Assembly: GCA_019614645.1 (NCBI GenBank)
Contig: JABWDB010000005.1
Span: forward strand, 17,225,001 to 17,289,000
Reading direction: 5' to 3'
DNA length: 64,000 nt
Source: Stratiolaelaps scimitus
Taxonomy: Eukaryota > Arthropoda > Arachnida > Mesostigmata > Laelapidae
Shown: piece after piece, positions 51,001 to 63,000 of the stretch
Layout of the letters: every line of letters starts with the position of its first letter
Numbering within the stretch: the first letter of the stretch is position 1
The notes under the pieces: model-generated
Database searches by the model: none
Seen by the model: only the letters and a program-made list of their open reading frames with translations
Told to the model about the DNA's origin: nothing
Translations under genes and position numbers: made by a program

Positions 51001-54000
51001 ATGACCGAAAAATTGCAGCTCCTTAAATAAACCAATAAAGATTTACCATTTACCATTTACCGAGTCGTCCAACAACTTTGATCTAGAGGTTCATCCCCCC
51101 TAGAGTTTTTGATAATAATTATACCAATTTTCGTCGAGTATGTGCGATGTGATTTGCGGAACAATCACTCAGACATTGGCCAGACATCCTCAAGCATGTT
51201 CTCACCTCGGTGCTTGGACGAAGCGCGGCAAGGCGCCAGTAACCACGACATGGGTGGGTACCTCCAAGCGGTAATTTTTATTTCGTGCAATGCAGATGTA
51301 TGTCCCCGCGTCACTTGGAGCCGCATCCGCCACGACAAGGAGCTCGCTTCTAGTGCGCACCTCTGTTGGGTGACAACATGAAATTCAGAAAGAAGGCTCG
51401 TTTAGTTTGTAAGTTCTATTGAGTAATTTCATTATCAATTCTTAATTAGTACAACCCGGGATGCATAAGCGGGAAATGACGCCGATGACATATTTGTATT
51501 AGACAATATGGAGGTGACGCGGTGCCAAGTCGAAGTGTCGAGTTGATCCGCACGGCCGAGGGAACCCGGGGTTATTTTACTACAGCAAGTCTCTCTCGGA
51601 TGCAGAGAGGCAAATAGTTGGATTGACGAAATTATCTTAATCATTTCGATTCGAATGCTATGAAAAGCGGGAATGTTTAACTGTTCGAGTTTTCCGCGTA
51701 CGTTTGAGAGAAAAAACACAAGGCGTTCGAGAAAGTCTCCCATCCTCTTGGTTAGCTGTTACAGTAATATTATATTTATTTTTAGTCAATTTTATAAAAG
51801 TGGGCGACAATTGTAAGCATCCCATACTCGATTGTTTCTCAAGTTCAGCAAACTTGGCATTGATCCTTGGAGCTCTGCTTGGATTGAGGGCCAAGCAAAG
51901 CTCACGGGCAGACAATTCACGGTAGAGGTAAATGGGAAGTTTGTTCTACGGGCGAGATGTCCCTCTCGTAAGCCGCAAGATTCTCGTATGGGCCTTCTGC
52001 TGTTTTGTGTCCTCATTTTTGATCTAAAAAATCCACTTCTCGGCGCATCGTTCATAAACTCTATGCAAATGACAATTATCTCTGAATATCTTGGAGGGAG
52101 GATAATCCAGTCGTTGCAGTCCGCAATGGGTGCTATTGCGGGGTGGTGCGTGGAAGATGATATGTTAATCTCTGTATCGAAATGTGTTGTACTCTCATCT
52201 TTTGGTCACTCAGTTGAATACTGTTTAAATCGTGACTCTATTTCCAGGGGGCTCGCACCATGCAGGATCTGGACATTGTAGCCAGTCCGCTAATTGAGGT
52301 TGAAACTCACAAAAGTGATGTAACCTATTGTATTGTTCCATTGTTTAGGGGCCGTATTTGATGAAACACAGGCGTGGAGTCGCCGAAGGCTATATCACTC
52401 TCAAGTCTATAGGTTAGCTGCCTTGATTCGGCTGGCATGTGTTTCAAAAATTATGCAAAAAGCGTATGATTGGCAGATTCTTTGCATTTCGTGGAACTAA
52501 CTTGCATATTGGCCAAACCATTAGTGGGACTCGAGATCGCGCGCCCTGAGCGCACATATTGACTACGCCCGGGCAGTGCCTTGCTTGCTAAGGCTAAAAA
52601 ACAACTAACAAATTAAATACAGTAACGATCTGCAATGGACAATCACATTTGCTAAAACTGCTATAAATGAGCATTCCTTTGGCTTTAAATGAGGGATCGT
52701 TTGAATTATACTTTTGATTCACTTACTTGAGGGCAATTTCCCTGACGGCAATTTAGTCCACGTGTACGAAACGGGCTGGTCCAATGAGGAATTGCAGATG
52801 ATTTCAAATGAGCCTCCAACTTCGACGTGCTTGACATCGACTAGATCGGGTTCAACCGTTGGCATTTCTACGATCGTCGTAATAGCAGGGTGTCACGCCC
52901 AAGAAACAAACAGTCACAGTGTTAGTGATTCTCTTTTACTGATGCATAATTTGTGTTATTGAATCTATAGTGATAACATTCATATTATTATTATTATTAT
53001 TATTATTATCACATAACATTCATATTTCACTTTGTCACGCGAGTCAGTCGGGTGGTCACAGGTGGTCAAGCTCGCTCGTTCTAATTTTTTCTCAGTATAT
53101 TATGTACAACAATAGCCGTTCATTATGTCTGCCACATTATCGTTTCTAGATGTAGGGCGAGGTGTAGTGTAAGATTTATAGACTTACCAGTACGTTGTCG
53201 AGTTAGTGAGATTAGTTTGTCAGAGCAGATGCATGCAATGTAAAAGAGAAGATAGTCGGTTAGTTTAACATGTCAACAGGGTCGTGACATCCCAAAGGTG
53301 ACTCAGGCGTTTCAGCCTTTGTGAGTTACTTGTCTATGCTTATGATCCTTGTGAAAAGCATAGACATGTCCCTGGTTTGCCGATCTGATGATGGATTGTA
53401 ATTGCCTAATCTGAATCGTGAAGTAGTGACTAGATGATTAGTAGTCGTATGTCGTAGAGTTGTTAATGCATTGTCAAGATTTGTGTCGAGGTAGCCGTTG
53501 CGCGGTGTTATTATATGCTAAATGTAGATATTGGACGAACAGGATTAGGATAGAGATTGATCGCAGCCCGAAACAAACCCCCTTCAGTTTGTTTGTGCCC
53601 TGAGCTAATGTTCTGACTCACTCTGAATGGTGAAGACGTAGTCACCGTGAAAGGATCCCTCCGAATTTTCAACGAGACATCGGTACACTCCGCCATTTTC
53701 CGAACGGACACGATTTACCTGGCGATCGTTGTGTCGAGTTGAGAAAATAGCACGCAAAGTTCAAACGTAACGAAACATATGAGAGATATCATACAATGAA
53801 TGGCATTCTGCCTATGACCGAGCACCTCTCTTCTACATCCGGCAAGCCACTTTCTCGAAAATCTATTGTACTATTCCTAATGTGGTGGAGGTAACGTAAG
53901 CGGTGAATGGGGTAGCCTCTCCTAAATAGCCAAAATCGACTGCTTGCCACCTGTTTGCGGTTTCTGATTAGCGAACGATAAAAACGATCGTCTTGGTTAG

Positions 54001-57000
54001 ATACGAACGGCATACCAACTTACCGTTAACATACTGCCAGCTACAATAACGTTATCGGGCAGGAAGGACGCCCCCAGCCGGCTCCAAAGGACTCGGGGAC
54101 GTTGGTGAGCCCCGGCCACGTGGCACAGGAGATCAACGGTGTCTCCCGGAAGGATGACCTCTTTCGAGGCGCGCACAGACACTTCCAATGAATTCGGTTC
54201 TGGAGTACAAGACGTGACAACACAGTACCGGGACATTTTAGACAGGCGGCATGGGTACCGGTAAAAAGCAAACTCGAATGGATTAATCGATTTCACCGAA
54301 ACACAATACTATCGATAATAATGATAATGCCGCTGTATCGCTCTAATATATGTGCAAAACTCGCTGTGCTATTTTGTTCAAGAAGGCAGGCGAATGTTTC
54401 CTACGAAGGCAGAGTGAAAGATCCCTCTGGATAGTGAAAGATCCCTCATAGGCGTCGCTTCTCACCCCGGACGTTGAGAACGACATAATCTTTTCCGAGG
54501 ATCTGGCCTTCTTTGGTCTGAAAATGCAAAAGTGAATGCTCACATTAGTTATAATGTGATACATATTTCGTACAACAAATATTAGTTGCATTATATATTG
54601 TCATTAGATAATAGTTGCATTATATACTATCGCGAAAATCGCCGATGGGACATTGAATGTAATATGATGCTTACATTATGATGATGATGATGTTAATGTG
54701 TTACCTTAATCGTGCACGAGTATCGGCCTGCATCGCGTAGAGTGACGTTTGTAAAGCGCAGCGTGCCTCGATGAACTTTGGCGTTCGCAGGTAACGCCGC
54801 CGACACTGACGACCTTACGCTATTTCCGCCATTGCCTCCGTTGGGTGAAACCTCCCATTCAACGTGACGTTCCACTGATCCGCTCGAAGGACATCGAAGT
54901 TCGACCGTGTTGCCGACCAGCGCGGTTTCCTCACCCCGTCGTCCGGAACGAGGCTGGCCGGCCTCGCCGACCAGAAGCGTTGACGCCGCGGATGCCCTCC
55001 CCGCGGCATTCACAGCTGTACAGCGATATCGTCCGGCATCGGTTCGTCGTACACCTCGCAACTCGAGTGTGTGACCCTGGCCGCGAACGCGAGCCGTAAC
55101 CGGTAGAGAGTGCCCGCTGTCACGTGACCAATGCAGAGCAACCGGCGGGTCACCCCAAGCCATACAGGTGAGCCGAGCATCCTCACCCGGCTGGACGCTC
55201 TGCTCGGACGGATTTACCGAAATACGTGGTGGTCCTAGATAACGTGGTAGACGAGATGTTTCGGTTAGAGACTCCGATCGAGTTTACACTCCCCATTGTC
55301 GTGTGCATCTTTGCTAACCTCAAATGCAGGGGTTTCTCTTCGAAATTGCCAATACGTTGCTATTATACGCATTTGTTTTCCGTTCTGTTCTTGCCAAATT
55401 CGGCTGAGATGTCAGACACGCGAATCAACAAGGGATACGCTTGACTGACGAGTGCATATAAGGACCATTTTGATAAAGCAACGACTGCATAATACTAATA
55501 CTTTAATAAAGTGACCCGAGACGAATAATCTTGATTGTGTTCCTTACCTCGTGCGTATACTCCTGAATGCATGAAATCAATAGTAGCCAGCAATAACATT
55601 AAATTCTGCGCTACTAATTACAATTCTCTCATACAATAATATCTATCCACCAAAGAACTACATCATAATTATTGGATGATTATAATTAATCCTAACAAAT
55701 ACAAAGAATGGACAACAAATATATAGCCAGCGCTTTCCTTCCCAGCTCTTCCATACAGAGCAGTTACGCGATATATCGAATTCGGTATGGAGTGATACCC
55801 AGCAAGCTCGCTGCTGTGACCCGATTTATGGAGGTACGCGTCTGTGCGTGTTGTAATATGTGATGAACACGCGAGCAGAAGGATAGCTACAGCCAGCGGT
55901 GACCTACGGGATCTGATCGTAAAATAAAATGGGGCCCGTTACCTCACATGTTGGTATCAAGACGAAGAGGTCTTTACCCTGACTTCTACGTGTGTGCGCT
56001 CTGCGACCGCGGTCGAGGCTGACGACTGTGCACGCTGGACGACTCCAGGGCGAGATTTGTATCACAAGCAGATCAAACAAGGTCGCGTTCATACGCTTCG
56101 GGAGCTATAAAGCCAGAAAACCTAAGTCGGAGTTGACGTCGCAAACATCGGGGCAACACTAAACCCGTTCGTTTTTGTTCCTTCCTTTATAGGCAGATGA
56201 TAAACTTACCAACGATGGAAAGTTTTGTCGACCTAGAAAACAGTAGGCGCTCCCCTTGAAGCGCGCGACATTCGTAAAGGCCGGCGTCATCCTCAACTGT
56301 CGAACTAATGTATACTCCGCCGCCGTCAGCAGACAACGTGACCCGTTCTCCATCAGGCGCCAACGGGCGGCCGTCTAGTTTGTTCCATTCGAGACGTAGG
56401 GGTTGGCCAATGGTTGCGTCGCCACCTTCACTGCCGCTTAGGCGGCACCTCAGCTCAACGGATGCGCCCAGTGGGGCGGAAACCACCTCGTCATCGACGA
56501 GCAGCTCGAGTACACCACTCGTAGCTGACTGGACTGTTGGCACGAAATGCAAAATAAAAGGGGACAGAAGTGCAGTCGAGTTACGCCAAACACAAACATG
56601 CATTATTGGTTTATTGGCAATACCTTTCTAATAAAGAATCGGCTTCGTGCTTGTCATTAGGAAGCAGGTCCGCCTGCGTTGAATAAGAGCTGCCATAAAG
56701 GTTGACTTCTGACGCTGATATAGGAGATGTAATCATTATCATATTCTACCGTTCTATAGGTGTGTATTAGTTAATTAAGACAGATAATATGACTAAATAG
56801 AGTCGCAAACGTGGTCATATTATACGTTCCGCTGAAAGTAGCCTACGATGAAATCGAGACAGATTTAGATAAAAGATATCTAAATACCTAAATTAATAGT
56901 AAAGTCGAAAAGCAATGTTGACATGTGAGCTGTTGTATGTTTCGTTTTGGAATACAAATAGTAATAGTAATTGCGTGACTCAATGGCGCACGTGTATATA

Positions 57001-57001
57001 T

Positions 57002-57083
<82 letters not shown>

Positions 57084-60000
57084 GTATGATGTTGAAAATG
57101 CGAGATCCGTTGTGTCGATCAACGTGTTGATGACGAGATGGACGGTACGAGCCGTCGTTTACGTCGACGTTATTTGCCGGGTGCTAATCAACAGATTAGG
57201 CATCCACCGTAGTTCACAGGCATGTCATCACGATGACAATACCATCCCGAGCACGAAACAAGTGGAGGATAGTCAGGCAACGTCCAAGGTTGCAGGTGGC
57301 CACAAACTTGGAGGTAAAGAGAAGCGAAACAGCGGCACGAACAGGCGACTTTCAATGGTTACAGGGTGGTTTAGTGGTCGAGGTTAGATGGTGACATGAC
57401 GATTAGAATTTGCAAGAAACGCTACAGAGTCACTATGCAATTCGATGTGCAGCGGAATCAACGTGAGGTGGGATTAGGCAATAGGTTAAGTTACAAGAGC
57501 AGGCGCAGTTAGCGGAACGTTCGCGGGTCCGGGGACAAATGGGCGGTGGGTGAGAAAGAAAACAGCACACGGTGTGGTCAGTATGACGATGTGCGTGTAG
57601 TTTCGCATGCAGGGTTGTGGCCACGTCGACGGCGGTGGTGGTACTCGTCTAGCGCTTCGTGCATCGACTCGTTGTAGTCACCATTATTATGCCCAATATT
57701 AATTGAGTACTTATTAATCGGACATCGTTGTTCGATGTGTCAATGCGTCGCTTGTCGGACGTTCGTTTTACGTATGGGTATGTGTGTGTGCGTGTATGTG
57801 TGATGTGTGTATCTTGAAATTTCAGTGCTTCATCTCGCCGTTCATCATGGCTTGTAAACATTTGCTGGAACCATGGATGGGGAAGATGCCATGACAGGTT
57901 CCCTCTCGTTCTCGACCTATTCGATATGTTAGTCTGTTTTTCTAGCAAGGAATTTTCCGAAGTGCGACAGGGTATGACTCGATCTGAAAGGGTAGCTGTC
58001 ATAATAGATGATGCTCGTCAGCGTCCACATATTGAGATGATGGCGTGGAGAAACAACGTGCTGGTGAGACCGTACACGCTTCAGGGGGAAACGGGGATGT
58101 TTTTGTTCTTAGAGCGATGTCTATGCAATTCTATTATATATATATATATACATAGGCCTGTCCTTTAAGAGGTATGACTCAGTATCATTCTGGGCCTATT
58201 TATCGAGAGCACGATAGTCTCGTCAGTGCGCTGTAGAGTGATCCCTGAAACGGCACATGGAGGTCTCCTTGGGAAATCTGTCCCATCTTGCGCTCGGCAA
58301 ATGGTTATCATCTACATCCACATCCTGTATAGGAGGCCACCAAACGAAAAATGACTATCGAATCGAAATGAAACCGGATGACAAACACTGTTCTCCGTGT
58401 TCTCCTTCCGTCGCTGTTCCCTTCCTTCCAGAAATGAACAGCCAGCAATATAGGTTTTATTTAGTGCCAGGCCTATTTCAGAGGCAAACGCAGACGTCAT
58501 CTGCTCGGGGTTGACGTTGTCAATAGGTTGCATGGATGGGTTCGCGATGGAGCGATGTAGGTAGGTGTCCGGCCTACCTATGACGAGCACACGCTCCTGT
58601 ACCACACTCTTCACGCGTGGCTCGCCGCCATCTTGTGGTTCGTCCAGCTGCTGCTGCTGCGGCTGTTGTTGGCTACTCGTTGCCAATGTGCAGCACGAAC
58701 AGACGTAGTGGCCTGCATCGCTTGGTGCTACGCGTCGAATGACGAGGGAACGGGTGGAACCATGCACGTCCTGGCTCGAGTAGCTTGTTATAGCCTGGCC
58801 TTGTTTGCTCCAGCGGAGCATGTGGCCGTTGGCGGACAGTGCCTGAGACGAGGAGGAGGAGGACGAAGATGATGATCCCCCTTCAGTGCCGCTCGAGGAG
58901 GCGACACAGTCCAGCCGGATAGGATCGCCTGTTCGCACCACATAGGGACTGCGCTGGACGACTCGTAGCGAAGGCACGCCACGAAGAACTAGCTGCCTCG
59001 ATGCAACTACGATGCCCAACGGGTTTTCCGCCGTGCACGTGTATGCACCGGCCTCCGCGGTCGTGAATCGGTTAAACCTGCAATGAGCCAGCACCAAATG
59101 TAAGGGCAGCCATATGGGGTAGTGAATCTTAAAATATAGGGACAAAATGTTCCGAGTGTTTTTTTCTCTCTGTGAAACTAAACTGCTCAACCAACATCAC
59201 TTTAGAAAAACCCTGCGCCGCCTCCCTACCTCAAACTGTATTCGATTCTGCAAGGCTAGAAGCAAATGCCAATATCTCCAGGTTAGATCAGGCGAGAGCC
59301 CGGTGGCGTGATACATTCGTGTGCGCCTTGCAAACGAAGGACACACGTATGTGTACGGGTTCGATACGCGCCGTTGCGCATTTGCATTTAAAGGAGTTGT
59401 CCATCTTATGAAGCAATGCACAAAGTAGTATCGTCGATGTTAAATGTTGGTTTAACAACAGCCGGAGGAAATTTACTTTTAGATCAGATGAGAGCAGGTC
59501 CCCGAGGCGAGAAGCAACGTATGGCTCAGGCCAGACTTAATTTGATAGAACTAAATGAAAAGTGAGGATCTGGCACCTACCGGAGGACGCCTTCAACGGA
59601 CAGGTCGGCGCCGGAAGATAGAGGTGCCCCGTCAGCGCGAGCCCACTGTAAACGTGGCGCAGGGACACCGCTGAGAACGCGACACTGTAACAGGACAGGT
59701 GAACCCTCTTCTACAGGATCCACATATCCTCCAGGGTAAATATCGATCTGCAACAGGAAATCGTTATTCAGCGTTGTCATAGCAATTACTTATACTATTA
59801 ATAAGTCGGGATAGGCTGCGTAAACCTAATGAGGCTTCACGTTGCGCTCAATACTCGCTCCTAATTAATAAAGGTGAACGAGCAAAACTACTGAACATCC
59901 ATGTGGACCAATAGCTGTACCATTGTAAAGGTGTGACTGAGGAAATCATATAACTGCTATCATTCTGAAGTGTGGCAGTTCAAAATGTCGTTGTTCTTTA

Positions 60001-63000
60001 ACTTTATAAAATGTGTCACGATTTAATACAATTCAGATGATTTTCTAACCTCCGGAGCGGCGCGTCGATCAACCTCGAGTAGACTTGTTGCCTGGGCAGA
60101 ACCTTCCCTGTTCTCCGCGGTACAAACGTACATGCCTCGATCTGACACCTCAACCTTTTCGATGATCAATTCATCCTCCAATGACTGAAATTTAATACAA
60201 ATCGAGGGAGTTCCTTAGAGTCGAGTCCTCTGGCGGGTGGTAAATGTTTGGTGTGTTTTTGTCACAACGAAATCGCTTTTTGAATTCGATCTTTAGCCCT
60301 TCGAATTGGCAAGCGGAAATGCATGCGCTGGGAATTTTACGAAAATAGTGAGGTAAATATAAGCATGAGTTGTTTGGCGGGATATACAGGCACAGAATTA
60401 CGCACGAAATTAGAATCAAATCATGTCCGCATTTGCCGCTTCCGATACAAATTTGCAAACGTTATTTTCTATGCGCGCCTATGCATACACACGCTTTACC
60501 TCGCTTCTTTCGTTTGGTTTTGTCCAGGAAAGGCAATGTACAAAATACTCACGAGGTGTCGAAATGTTAGATTTGCCCCAATGCGAGTCCAGGTGATGTG
60601 TGCGGGTGGCTGAGCCCGGGCTGCGCATCGTAGACGAGCATCTTCGCCTTCTCGGACTGTTTGCTTCTCCGGCTCAATGTGAACGATCGGGCTTGTACGA
60701 TCTACGAATAAATTGTGTTCACATTCAGCGATCAGACACTTAATCGTAGAGCGGCGAGCACTTTGCATAGCCATGCAAGGTGTTTGCTGTCTCACGATTT
60801 TTATAATCAAGAGATAGATAACATATAATAGCTCAGATAACAATTGTTTCTGTTCCAATGTGGCTTAAACTGAATAGAACTGCTCGGTCGCGGCTATACC
60901 TCAACTGCTCTTATCGTTGCCAATGTAAATAACAACGAAAGGAGAAAGACATACCCCTCGTCGACGTTGAACGCCACTTACTTGTGATAATGGTGATGAC
61001 GGAGTCCACCGACGCTGAACCGTACTTATTGTGACCGGTGCATGTGTAGCTTCCCCGATTGTGCTCCTGAACGTTGTAGATAAGAAGTCTGCCACCCACC
61101 TTTGATACATATGTATCGAATAATAATAATTAGTAATATTACTATATAATAACTATTACATAATGTACATATTTTCTCAAGGTTTCTGTATATATAGAAC
61201 CTATGAATGAATAAATATCCTGCACACACACATGCACAGACTCGTCGTAAAACGAATCTGTTTTGTAAATACCACACGATTGGAAACATTCAATCCCCAA
61301 CCGCTTACACGACTATATTTGTAAACCACACTAGTGTCGATATGTGCTGAACTATCAATGACATGCTAAGCTCGTCTTTATATTTGTGTCCACAAGTTGC
61401 ATAGAAAGAGTATCTTAGTGTGCCGACTCAGGCAATGCGAAATAACTCAGAGGTTGCTTTCAATAACGGTTGAACATAACGTAAACATCACCAACACCGA
61501 ACATCGAGCACTATCCGAAGTATTGCAAAACGCATCCTTAGGCGCTCCGCTCGTAGACGATATTCTGAGCATTACACCGAGCACAGCAACTGGCGTCGGA
61601 ACTCCACACACTTTGTTTTTCTTTTTTTTTACGTGGTTAAAGGTAAATCCTCTATCCCCACACTACCTTGGTACTGTGGAACTCTGACAGATGTGCGTGA
61701 AGGCATCACAACATACGCCTCCTTGCTAAACAAGCAAATAAAGAGGATAAAAAATCGACAGGTACGATCGCTAGAACGATGCGTGACCATTGGCGGCGTT
61801 CTCACCAGCTGCGTGTTGTGGGGAAGCACTCCATGTTCAAAGGCCCAGCTCAATTGCGGGGCTGGATGGCCAGACGGAGCACACGACAGCCAAACATTCT
61901 CTCCAGGAAGAACTTCAACTGCCGATGGGCTCACGGTGACCTGAGGAGCTTGCGTGGCGCCAATGTCATCTGTAAATGTCATCAGATATACGGTGAGAAT
62001 GAATATAGTGCTTATACAAGTGTGTCAGTCACATCGTGAAGCGATCGTGGATGCTTATGAGATGAAGAGTACGGGATTTATAATAGATAAAGATGGGTGT
62101 GAAATGATGGGGATAAAAGTCGCATTAATTCTTGTTCGCAAGATTTTCTTTGTAGACAGACACAACATTCTCTTGGTGGTACAAAATTTCGAAACGTTTC
62201 AAAAAGTTTGTTCATCAGCAAGTGAGCTTGATGTACTGATAAAATCAAGAGATATGATAGCAAGCAATCCTATCTCTCCTACCATAAACTCGGCTTGATT
62301 ATGGACCAATTGCGAGAACGCAATCGAATCAATCAATGCAACTGTAAATATCCAAACTTTCTATGTCTCCTCTGGGTAGGTGTTCCCCACGCACCTCCGC
62401 GCACGAAGAGAACTGCACGCGCCCTATGCGAACCAGCGATGTTGGTGGCTGAACAGAAGTACTCAGCCTGATCCGAACCGCGCGCGGATCCGATCCGAAA
62501 TGATCCGTCGACGAACGTCGAGTCGGGGGATAACAGCCCATCACCTGCTTTTTCCCAGCGTAGTTCGGGCACCGGATGACCTGAAGCAATGCAGCGGAAC
62601 ACCACCGGTTGACCAGCACTAACTTCTAAAAATCTGAGAGAGAGAAAACATGGAAGACGCCAATGAATCGAATTTATTGGGATTCATTCCAATAGTAAAT
62701 CACTGCTAAAGGCGTTTTGGGTATAAATGGCTGGGGTCGTAAGCAACCAGTTTAATGTACGCGTTACGGTTTATCGTTTATAACGTACTCATTCATATAT
62801 ATAAATGAACAATGCAAGGTATAGAATAATGGAATAATTATAGTGAATACTTATATGCTAGATGTACGCCGATATTTCATGACGGTTTCACACTACACAA
62901 AAAGGTGTCTACTTTTAATACACAAATGAAAACATGCAACCAACCACATTGCCTAGCATTCCTCTATTTTGCCGGGATGAATAATCGCGTTGTTTTTAAG

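Noticed and set aside
56971..57387. Plus-strand 138-codon frame beginning in the TA repeat
   Set aside because: The first third is a Tyr-Ile translation of the TA microsatellite and the rest has no motif.
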